Positions 34,348 through 42,466 of a DNA stretch of 64,000 nt are shown here, one piece after another. The stretch lies in contig NZ_JAMHJQ010000002.1 in assembly GCF_023534745.1 (NCBI RefSeq), positions 442,722-506,721 of the forward strand, read 5' to 3'. This stretch comes from Streptomyces sp. 35G-GA-8. Lineage in GTDB: Bacteria; Actinomycetota; Actinomycetes; Streptomycetales; Streptomycetaceae. The position numbers and the translations under genes were made by a program. Positions within the stretch are counted from its first letter, which is position 1. Each line of letters begins with the position of its first letter. The notes under the pieces were generated by a model, which saw only the letters and a list, made by a program, of their open reading frames with translations, searched no databases and had not been told where the DNA came from.

Positions 34348-35361
34348 TCATTCGCGGGTGTCCGACACCCAGTTCGGGTCGTCGTTGTCCGAGCGCCGCC
34401 CCACCACACCCTCGGCCAGCCCGCTCAGCGGTCCCAGCTGCTCCGGAGCGAGGACGACGGCCAGCGAGCCGATGTTCTCGTCGACGCGGGCGGCCCGCCG
34501 CGTACCCGGGATCGGCACCACCGGCAGCCCGAACCGCTCCCCCTGCGCGCGGAGCCAGGCCAGCGCAACCTGCGCGGGGGTGGCGCCCAGCTCGGCCGCG
34601 ATGCCCCGGACGGCGCGTACGAGCGCCTGGTTACGGTCGAAGGCGTCACCCGAGAAGCGCGGCAGCCCCGCGCGCCAGTCACCGGCCAGGGCGGCCCGGT
34701 CGGTGATCGTGCCGGTGAGGAACCCGCGCCCCAGCGGCGCGTACGGCACGAACCCCACGCCCAGCTCGGCCGCCATCGGCACCACCGTCCGCTCCACATC
34801 GCGGCTCCAGAGCGACCACTCGCTCTGCACGGCCGCGATCGGATGCGTGGCCTGGGCCCGCCGCAGCTCGTCGGCGGTCACCTCGGAGAGGCCCAGATGC
34901 CGGACCTTGCCCTGCTCGACCAGCTCGGCCATGGCTCCGACCGTCTCCTCGACGGGGACCGAGACATCGCGGCGGTGCAGGTAGTACAGGTCGATGGTGT
35001 CGATACCCAGGCGCTCCAGGCTCGCGTCCGCCGCGGCCCGTACGTACGCGGGGTCACCGCGCGTCGTCATGCCCTCCGTACCCGTGCCCGACTCGCCGAG
35101 GACGACGCCGAACTTGCTGGCCACGGTCACCTCCGCGCGCCGCTCGGCGAGGACCCGTCCGACCAGGCGCTCGTTCTGCCCGGCGCCGTACACGTCCGCC
35201 GTGTCGATGAGCGTCACGCCCCGGTCGAGCGCGTGGCGCAGGGTGGCCAGGGATTCCGCCTCCTCGGCCGGGCCGTAGACATCGGACAGGCCCATCGCTC
35301 CGTAGCCGAGCGCGCCCACCACGAGCCCGTCGCCGAGTGTGGTGGTGGGGACGTGGGTCAT
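34348..35361 (-). CDS. Aldo/keto reductase
   Basis: The 337-residue AKR of the YdjG/AKR13-like group has GYGAMGLSDVYGP at the N-terminus and the catalytic tetrad around DTADVYGAGQNERL (Asp and Tyr), VASKFG (Lys) and YYLHRRD (His). NADPH-binding residues near the C-terminus (VPIPGTRRAARVDENIG) are present. It should reduce aldehydes or ketones with NADPH; the substrate is unknown. AAGGA lies 8 nt before ATG 35361; longer upstream in-frame sequence is not conserved-looking. It is divergent from the potassium channel gene with a 174-nt gap. Confidence 0.92.
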   Translation of the reverse strand: MTHVPTTTLGDGLVVGALGYGAMGLSDVYGPAEEAESLATLRHALDRGVTLIDTADVYGAGQNERLVGRVLAERRAEVTVASKFGVVLGESGTGTEGMTTRGDPAYVRAAADASLERLGIDTIDLYYLHRRDVSVPVEETVGAMAELVEQGKVRHLGLSEVTADELRRAQATHPIAAVQSEWSLWSRDVERTVVPMAAELGVGFVPYAPLGRGFLTGTITDRAALAGDWRAGLPRFSGDAFDRNQALVRAVRGIAAELGATPAQVALAWLRAQGERFGLPVVPIPGTRRAARVDENIGSLAVVLAPEQLGPLSGLAEGVVGRRSDNDDPNWVSDTRE

Positions 35362-35535
35362 CGCCGGGTCCTTGGGAATCGCAGAGGGGCGGGGTGGAGG
35401 GTGGTGGTCGGGGCCGGCCGCCGCTCCTTCCACACAACCACCGCGCGCCGCGTCCCGCACCACCGAGTGTCAGACGGTCCGGGCCGGGGCGCGCCCGGGT
35501 AGTTTCGGGGCGATCGAGCCGAACGAGGTCCGCCC

Positions 35536-36042
35536 ATGCCGCCGCTGTCCTTCGCGTACCTGCTGAGATGGCTGCTGGGCAGCGAGCGCTGGCAGCGACT
35601 GCATGTGAGGGCGGCCGTGTGGGCCGCGCTGGCCGTCGTGGTGATCCTGCTGGCCGGCTCCTGGATCATCGTCCCGTTCGAGGCGTCGGCTCCGCACGCG
35701 ACCATCACGTCCTTTCCGCTCGCTCTGTGGTGGTCGATCGAGACGGCGACCACCGTGGGGTACGGGGACCTGTATCCCGTCACCGCGCCGGGGCGTGTCA
35801 TCGCCACCGTCGTGATGCTCGGGGGGATCTCCGTGTTCAGCATCGTCACGGCGTCCGTCGCCACCTGGTTCGTCGGCGGTGCCGCCCGCCACGCGCGCCA
35901 ACTGGCGCTGGCCGTCGAGCGAGCGGAGCACGAGGGGAGGGCGGGCGTCTCGGAGGAGACGCGCGCCCTCCACGAACGCTTCGACCGTCTGGAACGCCTG
36001 CTCATGGACCGCGGCGGCCAGGCACCCCCGAAGGACCCCTGA
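35536..36042 (+). CDS. Two-helix potassium channel
   Basis: The 168-residue protein resembles KcsA-type channels: an outer helix (about 28-47), a pore loop with the selectivity filter TVGYGD at 73-78 after WWSIETATT, and an inner helix (about 87-114). The cytoplasmic C-terminus is charged and probably coiled (EETRALHERFDRLERLLMDR), suitable for tetramer assembly. It lacks voltage-sensor helices and an RCK domain. The length is close to KcsA (160 residues). GAGG lies upstream of the ATG. It is convergent with the YciI-like gene and flanked downstream by a heptanucleotide repeat. Confidence 0.93.
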   Translation: MPPLSFAYLLRWLLGSERWQRLHVRAAVWAALAVVVILLAGSWIIVPFEASAPHATITSFPLALWWSIETATTVGYGDLYPVTAPGRVIATVVMLGGISVFSIVTASVATWFVGGAARHARQLALAVERAEHEGRAGVSEETRALHERFDRLERLLMDRGGQAPPKDP

Positions 36043-36080
36043 CCGGTCACGACACCGGGCCACCGGCCCACGGCCTACGC

Positions 36081-36115
36081 CTCACGGCTCACGGCTCACG
36101 GCTCACGGCTCACGG
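36081..36115. repeat. Five tandem copies of CTCACGG
   Basis: A perfect 7-bp microsatellite (5 units) lies between two convergent genes. The last unit overlaps the stop codon of the YciI-like gene. Copy number is likely to vary between strains. Confidence 0.85.
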
Positions 36116-36466
36116 CTCGGCGATCTCCCGGAGCTCGACGGTGATGTCGAACTCGTCCTCGTGGATCTCCACAAAGCGCCGGGTCCACTCGATCGCCTGC
36201 TCCTTGTCCTTCGCCTGCACGATCGCGTACCCCCCGATGACCTCCTTGGCCTCGGTGAACGGCCCGTCGGTGACACTGAGCCTCCCGCCGCTCTGCCGAA
36301 AGCGCACCCCCTGCGCGGACGGCGTCAGCCCGGCGGTGTCGAGCAGCACTCCGGCCTTGGTCATCTCCTCGATCAACTCGCCCATGCGCCGCATCAGCTC
36401 GGGACTCGGCCCACCGGCGGGCGCGTTCTTCTCATTGGTGCTGACCGTGGACAGATAGCGCGGCAT
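36110..36466 (-). CDS. YciI-family (DGPF domain) protein
   Basis: The 118-residue protein is a YCII-related domain protein of the DGPF type: VTDGPFTEAKEVIGGYAIV is the family hallmark, preceded by SPELMRRMGELIEEMTKAGVLL. Such proteins are small dimers often encoded next to ECF sigma factors of the SigJ/ECF41-42 kind. Here no such sigma gene is adjacent, and its role is unknown. GAGGAG lies 5 nt before ATG 36466, fixing the start. Its stop codon lies inside a CTCACGG repeat array. Confidence 0.88.
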   Translation of the reverse strand: MPRYLSTVSTNEKNAPAGGPSPELMRRMGELIEEMTKAGVLLDTAGLTPSAQGVRFRQSGGRLSVTDGPFTEAKEVIGGYAIVQAKDKEQAIEWTRRFVEIHEDEFDITVELREIAEP

Positions 36467-36686
36467 GGTGACTCCTCGGTGTGTACGGCGGGCTGTTCCC
36501 CGCCACTCACCCTTACGTCGAAGGTGAGCCCCCCGGATCGACACACGCCGGGAATTCCTTTCGGGTGTACGTCCTCATCCACCGTCAGGAGGGCAAGCAC
36601 GCCTTCTCCGACGCGGTACCGGGTGACGCCCCCGGCGCCGCGCACTACGCCACCAAGGTCGAGGTGGAACCGGGCCCACCGGCCGG

Positions 36687-36944
36687 CTATTGCGCCGCGA
36701 CCGACTCGAAGCGCCAGCGGTGGGGTGGGCGGGCGATGAGGTCCGGGGGCGGGGTGGGGAGTTCGGGGAGATCCGCGTCGTAGGGGGCGTCCCACCAGGT
36801 GATGACCAGCACGCGGTCCTGAGGGGCGCGCAGGAGTTCCCGGCGCAGGGGGGCGTACGGCAGTTCGCGCGCCCGCGCCCACTCCAGCAGCTCCGCGCCC
36901 CGGCCGGGCGCCGCCTTCGCCTCCCACATCAGGGCGACCGTCAT
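36687..36944 (-). CDS. Small conserved protein downstream of tsaD
   Basis: The 85-residue protein ([20 protein letters not shown]...) has the size and pattern of a ferredoxin-like dimeric alpha+beta-barrel (ABM-like) domain, with [12 protein letters not shown] and a C-terminal WRFESVAAQ strand. I do not recognise a function. Its ATG overlaps the tsaD stop (ATGA), so translation is coupled and it is the last gene of the tsaB-rimI-tsaD unit. Confidence 0.78.
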   Translation of the reverse strand: MTVALMWEAKAAPGRGAELLEWARARELPYAPLRRELLRAPQDRVLVITWWDAPYDADLPELPTPPPDLIARPPHRWRFESVAAQ

Positions 36945-38050
36945 GAGTACAGATTGTCCTTCGCCACTTCATGCACATGGTCGTGATCGTGCCGGTGGTC
37001 CTGGTCCTGCCCCGGCACATGCGGCTCCGTCACCGGCAGCGACGAGTCCGCCGAGAGCTCCCAGTCCGACGCCGGCCGGTTGCGCGCCACCATCTCCGCG
37101 CCCAGCGCCGCCACCATCGCGCCGTTGTCCGTGCACAGCCCCGGGCGCGGCACCCGCAGCCGGATGCCCGCGCGCTCGCAGCGCTCCTGGGCGAGCGCGC
37201 GCAGCCGGGAGTTGGCCGCGACGCCGCCGCCGATCATCAGATGGTCCACGCCCTGGTCCTTGCAGGCACGGACGGCCTTCCGGGTCAGTACGTCGACCAC
37301 CGCCTCCTGGAACGAGGCCGCCACGTCCCGTACGGGCACCTCCTCGCCCGCGTTCCGCTTCGCCTCGATCCAGCGGGCCACCGAGGTCTTCAGGCCCGAG
37401 AAGGAGAAGTCGTACGGCGCGTCGCGCGGGCCGGTCAGTCCGCGCGGGAAGGCGATCGCGGACGGGTCGCCCTCCCTCGCCAGCCGGTCGATCACCGGGC
37501 CGCCCGGGAACCCCAGCTGGAGCACCCGCGCGATCTTGTCGAACGCCTCGCCCGCCGCGTCGTCGATGGTCGAGCCCATCGGCCGCACATCGGCCGTGAT
37601 GTCCGGCGCGAGCAGCAGCGACGAATGGCCGCCGCTGACCAGCAGCGCCATGGTCGGCTCGGGCAGCCGGCCGTGTTCCAGCTGGTCGACGCAGATGTGG
37701 GAGGCCAGGTGGTTCACCCCGTACAGCGGCTTGCCCAGCGCGTACGCGTACGACTTCGCCGCCGAGACCCCCACCAGCAGGGCGCCCGCGAGGCCGGGGC
37801 CCGCGGTCACGGCGATGCCGTCCAGATCGCGCGCGGAGATCCCCGCCTCCTTCAGCGCGCGCTCGATCGTCGGAACCATCGCCTCCAGATGCGCGCGGGA
37901 GGCGACCTCCGGCACGACACCGCCGAAGCGCGCGTGCTCGTCGACGCTCGACGCGACGGCGTCGGCGAGCAGGGTCGTCCCCCGGACGATGCCGACGCCG
38001 GTCTCGTCGCAGGAGGTCTCGATACCGAGAACGAGGGGTTCGTCAGCCAT
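36941..38050 (-). CDS. tsaD: tRNA N6-threonylcarbamoyladenosine transferase TsaD
   Basis: The 369-residue TsaD (Gcp/Kae1) transfers the threonylcarbamoyl group to A37 of ANN-decoding tRNAs, working with TsaB and TsaE. It shows [13 protein letters not shown], the metal-binding NHLASH motif, [11 protein letters not shown], the [11 protein letters not shown] segment and [11 protein letters not shown]. An unusual C-terminal tail rich in His and Asp ([19 protein letters not shown]) extends the family length and could bind metal. The gene overlaps rimI by 8 nt upstream and the small 85-aa gene by 4 nt downstream, indicating a tightly coupled operon. Confidence 0.97.
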   Translation of the reverse strand: MADEPLVLGIETSCDETGVGIVRGTTLLADAVASSVDEHARFGGVVPEVASRAHLEAMVPTIERALKEAGISARDLDGIAVTAGPGLAGALLVGVSAAKSYAYALGKPLYGVNHLASHICVDQLEHGRLPEPTMALLVSGGHSSLLLAPDITADVRPMGSTIDDAAGEAFDKIARVLQLGFPGGPVIDRLAREGDPSAIAFPRGLTGPRDAPYDFSFSGLKTSVARWIEAKRNAGEEVPVRDVAASFQEAVVDVLTRKAVRACKDQGVDHLMIGGGVAANSRLRALAQERCERAGIRLRVPRPGLCTDNGAMVAALGAEMVARNRPASDWELSADSSLPVTEPHVPGQDQDHRHDHDHVHEVAKDNLYS

Positions 38051-38615
38051 GGGTCTCAGTTCCTTGATGGGTCTTCACGTGGTGGCGCATGACGAGCGCG
38101 TCGACATTGCCCGGCTGGTAGTAGCCACGCCGGAACCCGATCGGCTCGAAGCCGAACCGCTCGTACAGCCGCTGCGCCCGGAGGTTGTCCACCCGCACTT
38201 CGAGCAGCACCTCCTCGCACTCGAAGGCGGTGGCGTGCTGGAGCAGATCGGTGAGCAGCCGGGAGCCGAGGCCGGTGCCCCACTGGTCGCCGGCGGCGGC
38301 GATGGTCTGTACGTCGCCGAGCCCCCCGGCGGCGGCGAGTCCTGCGTATCCGACGATCCGGCGGCTCCCGCCCTCCGTCGTCTCGGCCACCACGTAGCGG
38401 CGGGTGGCCCGGGGGCCGCGCGCGTGGGCCAGTTCCGACCAGAACATGGCCGGGGACCAGGCGTCCTCGGGGAAGAGGTCACGTTCGAGCGCCAGCACCG
38501 GCTCGATGTCCCACCAGCGCATCTCCCGCAGGGCGACGGCGGGAGACGCGGCGCTGTCGGCAGGGGTCACGTCGGCCGCATCGGTCCCGTCCGCCGCATC
38601 AGTCGCGTCCGTCAC
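38043..38615 (-). CDS. rimI: Ribosomal protein S18-alanine N-acetyltransferase-like RimI
   Basis: The 190-residue GNAT acetyltransferase has the acetyl-CoA loop ([16 protein letters not shown]/RxxGxG type) and [19 protein letters not shown] with the RimI-typical Asn and Tyr. The protein acetylates N-terminal alanine of S18 in E. coli; targets in actinomycetes may be wider. Residues 1-30 are an Asp/Ala-rich extension ([14 protein letters not shown]) absent from E. coli RimI. The start is a GTG overlapping the tsaB stop (GTGA), and the gene overlaps tsaD by 8 nt. Confidence 0.93.
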   Translation of the reverse strand: MTDATDAADGTDAADVTPADSAASPAVALREMRWWDIEPVLALERDLFPEDAWSPAMFWSELAHARGPRATRRYVVAETTEGGSRRIVGYAGLAAAGGLGDVQTIAAAGDQWGTGLGSRLLTDLLQHATAFECEEVLLEVRVDNLRAQRLYERFGFEPIGFRRGYYQPGNVDALVMRHHVKTHQGTETHG

Positions 38616-39265
38616 TTCGGCGTGACCACCTTGTAGTTCTTGGGCACCTGCGCGTCGGGCCGGCGCAGATACAGCGGCAGCGCCGGCAGGAACTCCCCGC
38701 CGGACGCCAGTCTCTCCGCCGCCAGCGAGGCGAGCGCCGCGGCCGACTGGTGCTCGGGACCGCGGGCGTCCGGGAAGGTGTCGGGGTAGAGCAGCGCCCC
38801 GGCGCCGACGGCGGGCAGTCCCGCGAGGGCCTCCGCGATATCGGCGGGCCGGTCGACGGCCGGTTCGGTCAGCCGGGTGCGGGGGTCCGCGTACCGCGCC
38901 CAGTAGACCTCCTTGCGCCGGGCGTCCGTCGCGACCACGAAGGGGCCTTCGGCCCCGGAGGCGTACGCGAGGCCGTCGAGCGTGCACAGCCCCCGCACCG
39001 GCACCCCGAGCGCGGAGCCGAGGGTCAGCGCCGTGACCAGGCCGACGCGCAGTCCCGTGTACGGGCCGGGGCCGACGCCGACGATCACGTCCGTGACGGC
39101 GTCCGGTTTCAGTCCGGCCCCGGCGAGGACCCGGTCGACGGCGGGCAGCAGCAGTTCCCCATGGCGGCGCGCGTCGACCTGGCTCTCCTCGGCCAGGACG
39201 GAGCTGCCGTCGTGGAGGGCGACGGTGACGGCGGGCGTGGCGGTATCAACGGCGAGCAGAAGCAC
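38612..39265 (-). CDS. tsaB: tRNA t6A synthesis protein TsaB
   Basis: The 217-residue TsaB (YeaZ) is the actin-like-fold partner of TsaD: LLLAVDTATPAVTVALHD, HGELLLPAVDRVLAGAGL, GVGPGPYTGLRVGLVTA and TDARRKEVYWARY are the family landmarks. It has no catalytic activity of its own but stabilises TsaD for t6A synthesis. The GTG start has no SD; TAGGCT lies 6 nt upstream, indicating a leaderless transcript for the tsaB-rimI-tsaD operon. It is divergent from the YkuD-like gene. Confidence 0.95.
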   Translation of the reverse strand: MLLLAVDTATPAVTVALHDGSSVLAEESQVDARRHGELLLPAVDRVLAGAGLKPDAVTDVIVGVGPGPYTGLRVGLVTALTLGSALGVPVRGLCTLDGLAYASGAEGPFVVATDARRKEVYWARYADPRTRLTEPAVDRPADIAEALAGLPAVGAGALLYPDTFPDARGPEHQSAAALASLAAERLASGGEFLPALPLYLRRPDAQVPKNYKVVTPK

Positions 39266-39271
39266 GCAAAC

Positions 39272-39277
39272 AGCCTA
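39272..39277 (-). promoter_or_regulatory. -10 element of the tsaB-rimI-tsaD operon
   Basis: TAGGCT on the minus strand lies 6 nt before the tsaB GTG, predicting a leaderless mRNA. A -35 element was not clearly seen. Confidence 0.5.
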
Positions 39278-39368
39278 CGGCTCCCGGCCCCAAGGCACGG
39301 CGCCCCGCCCCGTCAGCCGCCTGCTGCTAACGTCACCAACTAGTCATACGTACGAGAGGTGGATCAAG

Positions 39369-39923
39369 GTGTCCAGGAGCAGCTCGGGAATCGTGGCCGG
39401 GCTCACCGCGGCTGCCGTGGCCGTGGTCGGTTTCCTCGCCTACCAGGCGTCGGCGCATGTCCCCGACGCCTTCGCCAAGCCCAAGGCACCCCGTACCGCA
39501 CCCTCCGGCGCCGCCGGGGCCCCCGCGCAGAAACCGAAGGATCCGCATGCCCTGCCCGCCGAGTCGGGCGAGGGCGACCGGGTCGTCTACGCGCTGGCCG
39601 ACCGGCGCGTGTGGCTGGTGGAGAAGAACCGGGTGACCCGGACCTTCGCGGTCATGCCGAGCACCGTCAGCCCCGAAGCCGGCTCGTACCAGGTGACCTC
39701 CCGGTCGGGATCGGTCACGGGCACGGACGGGGTACGGATCGAGCATGTCGTGCGATTCGCGCTCGTCGGCGATGTCGCGATCGGCTTCAGCGCGGCGGTG
39801 GACGGCACGCTGTCGAGCCCCGATCCGACGCTGAAGACCGGCGGCGTCAGGATGAAGGTGGCGGACGGAAACGCGATGTGGACGTTCGCGACGGTCGGTT
39901 CCAAGGTCGTGGTCGTCCCGTAG
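39369..39923 (+). CDS. Secreted L,D-transpeptidase-like protein with lost active site
   Basis: The 184-residue exported protein has a signal sequence or anchor (about 5-26), an Ala/Pro/Lys linker, and a C-terminal domain of about 120 residues resembling the YkuD fold: VYALADRRVWLVEKNRVTRTF at its start and TGGVRMKVADGNAMW near its end. The latter matches the L,D-transpeptidase motif SHGCxRMxxxDAxxL, but the catalytic Cys is replaced (GGV) and the upstream catalytic His motif reads AIGFSA. It is therefore probably non-catalytic, perhaps a wall-binding module. The GTG start has AGAGG about 9 nt upstream. It is divergent from tsaB. Confidence 0.75.
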   Translation: MSRSSSGIVAGLTAAAVAVVGFLAYQASAHVPDAFAKPKAPRTAPSGAAGAPAQKPKDPHALPAESGEGDRVVYALADRRVWLVEKNRVTRTFAVMPSTVSPEAGSYQVTSRSGSVTGTDGVRIEHVVRFALVGDVAIGFSAAVDGTLSSPDPTLKTGGVRMKVADGNAMWTFATVGSKVVVVP

Positions 39924-40025
39924 GGCCGCGGGCCGGGCCCCTTGCCCGGCCGCCGCACGTGCCCGGCCTGCCCGGCCACGGCCACCCGGTCGGCCCCGAC
40001 CTCTTCCCGGCCTCCTACCGCACTC

Positions 40026-40292
40026 TTACGCGGCGTCGCGCTCTCTCGCGGCGTCGCGTCTCTGTTCCCGCTCGCGCCGCGACTCCAGCTCCCCGGCCTC
40101 CCCGGCCTCGGCGTCCTCGGCCGCCCGCGCCTCGGCGACCGCCACGGCCGACGGCTCGCACGGCGGCGTCGACACGGCCGCCGCCGAAGCGCAGGCCGCC
40201 AGCAGATCCTTCATGGAAACGGACGACGGCGAGAGCGACCGCGTCGGATACGAAGTGGAGCTCGGACGCGACTCATGTGCCGGCGCCGGCAT
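40026..40292 (-). CDS. Small hypothetical protein, possibly metal-regulated
   Basis: The 88-residue protein (MPAPAHESRPSSTSYPTRSL...) has no recognised domain. The middle MKDLLAACASAAAVSTPPC contains two Cys, and the C-terminal third is a charged Ala/Glu/Arg helix. A perfect AGGAGG lies 5 nt before ATG 40292 and makes translation likely. A GTTAGGT-AG-ACCTAAC palindrome is 33 nt upstream, similar to half of a DmdR/IdeR iron box, so expression may respond to iron. It lies downstream of tsaE on the same strand. Confidence 0.65.
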   Translation of the reverse strand: MPAPAHESRPSSTSYPTRSLSPSSVSMKDLLAACASAAAVSTPPCEPSAVAVAEARAAEDAEAGEAGELESRREREQRRDAARERDAA

Positions 40293-40324
40293 GGATGCCT
40301 CCTGAGTGTTCGGGGGCAGGCGTA

Positions 40325-40340
40325 GTTAGGTAGACCTAAC
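40325..40340. promoter_or_regulatory. Iron-box-like palindrome
   Basis: GTTAGGT-AG-ACCTAAC is a perfect inverted repeat. It shares TTAGGT and ACCTAA arms with the 19-bp DmdR/IdeR/DtxR iron box, but the arms are 2 rather than 7 nt apart, so classical binding is uncertain. Confidence 0.45.
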
Positions 40341-40429
40341 CACTTCTCCGTACCATGTCACCACGTACGGCACGGCACGCGCAACATTTTGCCGACGTCT
40401 TGTCGGAATGTACGGAACGGCTGGCCGAA

Positions 40430-41092
40430 TCAGTGGATGAGCGCGGCCAGATCCGCGTCCGACCAGCGGCTGCCGAAGCCGGTCACGGTGACGACGCGCC
40501 GTTCGTCAGCACCGGCGTCGCCCGGATCAGCCCCCGTATCCACGTTCGCGTCCGCGTTCGTCTCCGTGTTCGTCTCCGCGTTCGCATCCCCGTCCAGCGT
40601 CCGGTCCGCGCCCACGGTCCGGTGGATCACCACATGCAGCCGGTCGTCCGACAGCTCCTCGACCTTGCCGTCGCCCCACTCCACGACCACCACGGAGTCC
40701 GGCAGCGAGACATCCAGATCAAGGTCCTCCATCTCGTCCAGCCCCCCGCCCAGCCGGTACGCGTCGACATGGACCAGCGGGGGGCCGCCGACCAGGGACG
40801 GATGGACCCGGGCGATCACGAACGTCGGGGAGGTGACGGCGCCGCGGACGCCAAGGCCCTCGCCGAGACCGCGCGTGAGGGTGGTCTTGCCCGCGCCGAG
40901 TTCGCCGGTCAGCATCACCAGATCGCCGGGGCGCAGGAGGGCCGCGAGTCCACGGCCCAGCTCCCGCATCCGCTCCGGGGTCTCCACGGTGAGGCGGACG
41001 GCCGGCCGGTCAGGGCTGTCGGTGCGGTCGGGACGGTCCGTACGGCGGGGGGCGGGCGCGGCCTCAGCCGCCGGGCCCTGCGGTGCTTCCAT
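40430..41092 (-). CDS. tsaE: tRNA t6A synthesis ATPase TsaE
   Basis: The 220-residue P-loop ATPase supports TsaB-TsaD turnover in t6A formation. It shows the Walker A GELGAGKTTL, TSPTFVIA, and VHVDAYRLGG with the conserved VVEWGDGKVEEL. Two unusual features extend it beyond the 150-residue family norm: an N-terminal Pro/Arg/Asp-rich tail of about 35 residues, and a C-terminal insertion of about 40 residues rich in Asn/Asp/Ala/Thr (DANAETNTETNADANVD) encoded by short direct repeats at about 40545-40605. ATG 41092 lies inside the end of the upstream hydrolase gene (29-nt overlap), so translation is coupled. Confidence 0.93.
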   Translation of the reverse strand: MEAPQGPAAEAAPAPRRTDRPDRTDSPDRPAVRLTVETPERMRELGRGLAALLRPGDLVMLTGELGAGKTTLTRGLGEGLGVRGAVTSPTFVIARVHPSLVGGPPLVHVDAYRLGGGLDEMEDLDLDVSLPDSVVVVEWGDGKVEELSDDRLHVVIHRTVGADRTLDGDANAETNTETNADANVDTGADPGDAGADERRVVTVTGFGSRWSDADLAALIH

Positions 41093-42320
41093 GAGTGCCA
41101 ACGTTAGCCGCTGCCGGCATCGCGCCGACCCGTGCCAGCAGGTCGGCGAGCCGGTCCGTGACGGCCTCCGGATGCTCCAGGATCACCAGATGCCCGGCGT
41201 CCGGTACGAGCACCAGCTCCGCGTCGGGCAGCAGATCGCCGATGGCCTCGCTGTGCGTGCTGGGGGTCACCAGATCGCTCTCCCCTGCCAGAACCAGCGC
41301 CGGGATCTCCAGAAAGACCGCGAGCGCCTGTGCCTTGTCGTGGTCGGTGAAGGCCGGGTAGAACTCCGCGACCACATCGATCGGGGTCGACTCGATGAGC
41401 CGCTCGGCGAACCGTACGACCGCCGGGTCCACGTCCTTCGAGCTGAAGGAGTACCGCTTGATCAGCCCCGCGAAGAGATCCGCCGTCGCCCGCCGGCCGC
41501 GCTCGACCAGCTCGGCCTGGGAACCGAGCGCCTTGAGCACGCCGGGCAGGACTCGCCGTACGGCGTTCACGCCCGCGACCGGCAGGCCCCAGTTGACCTC
41601 GCCGAGCTTTCCGCTCGATGTGCCGATGAAGGCGGCACCGACGACCCTCTCCCGCACCAGCTCCGGATACTGGTCGGCGAGGGCCATGATCGTCATCCCG
41701 CCCATGGAGTGGCCGACGAGCACCAGCGGGCCCTCGGGCGCCGCCGCGTCGATGACGGTCCTCAGATCGCGGCCGAGCTGGTCGATGGAGACCGGGACCG
41801 CGCCGGGTCCCTGCTGGGCGGCTCCGCGCGCGGAGCGGCCGTGGCTGCGCTGGTCCCAGTGGACGGTACGGACGAGTCCGCGCAGGGCGGCGCGCTGGAA
41901 GTGCCAGGAGTCCTGGTTGAGGCAGTAGCCATGGCTGAAAACAACCGTGACCGGTGCGGGGGTCTTCCGGCCGAAGAGCCTGCGCCGGCGCGGGCCGGCC
42001 GCCGGATCCGCGCCGGCCGCGGCCTCGGGGTCGACCTCGTCGATCTCGTAGTACAGCTCCGTACCGTCGTCGGCGAGCGCCTTGCCCGGGGTGCCGCGCA
42101 GCGCGCCGTACGGACCCGACGCGTCGAGCGCGAGCCTGGCCCTTCTGCGCATTCCCCGGCCGACGGTCAGCCTCTCGATCGCGACCCCGGCCGCCGCACC
42201 CGCGGCGATCACGCCTATCGCGGCTCCGGCGACGCCTGCCTTGCGCCAGTTGCCCGTGACCGACGCCATCATGGCGGCGGCCCTGGACGCCGTGTCACCC
42301 GCCGCGCTGCTCTCGCTCAC
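41064..42320 (-). CDS. Membrane-anchored alpha/beta hydrolase
   Basis: The 418-residue protein has an N-terminal hydrophobic segment (about 28-48: AGVAGAAIGVIAAGAAAGVAI), then an alpha/beta-hydrolase fold with oxyanion SHGYC, nucleophile elbow GHSMGG (Ser205), Asp in ESDLVTP and His in DAGHLVI. Esterase or lipase activity is likely; the substrate is unknown. GTG 42320 has GAGGAG 6 nt upstream. It follows alr by 146 nt and overlaps tsaE, an arrangement also seen around alr in Mycobacterium. Confidence 0.9.
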   Translation of the reverse strand: MSESSAAGDTASRAAAMMASVTGNWRKAGVAGAAIGVIAAGAAAGVAIERLTVGRGMRRRARLALDASGPYGALRGTPGKALADDGTELYYEIDEVDPEAAAGADPAAGPRRRRLFGRKTPAPVTVVFSHGYCLNQDSWHFQRAALRGLVRTVHWDQRSHGRSARGAAQQGPGAVPVSIDQLGRDLRTVIDAAAPEGPLVLVGHSMGGMTIMALADQYPELVRERVVGAAFIGTSSGKLGEVNWGLPVAGVNAVRRVLPGVLKALGSQAELVERGRRATADLFAGLIKRYSFSSKDVDPAVVRFAERLIESTPIDVVAEFYPAFTDHDKAQALAVFLEIPALVLAGESDLVTPSTHSEAIGDLLPDAELVLVPDAGHLVILEHPEAVTDRLADLLARVGAMPAAANVGTHGSTAGPGG

Positions 42321-42466
42321 CGTGCGCTCCTCGTCGTTCCGGCGGAATCTTCCCCGTCGTGCCGATCTTCACCCGGCGGAGGTCACACGGGCCGTTGCCC
42401 CTTCAACATACCCAGGGGGGCAACCGACACGTTCGAGCCAGTCGTGCGGACCGCTCGTCGCCCCGG

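Noticed and set aside
36481-36783. Small plus-strand ORF beside the YciI-like gene
   Set aside because: It overlaps the 3' part of a better supported minus-strand gene and has no SD; part of the translation looks protein-like but no family was recognised.
40325-40340. Calling the palindrome a true DmdR iron box
   Set aside because: The arms match but are 2 nt apart instead of 7, so I list it only as iron-box-like.
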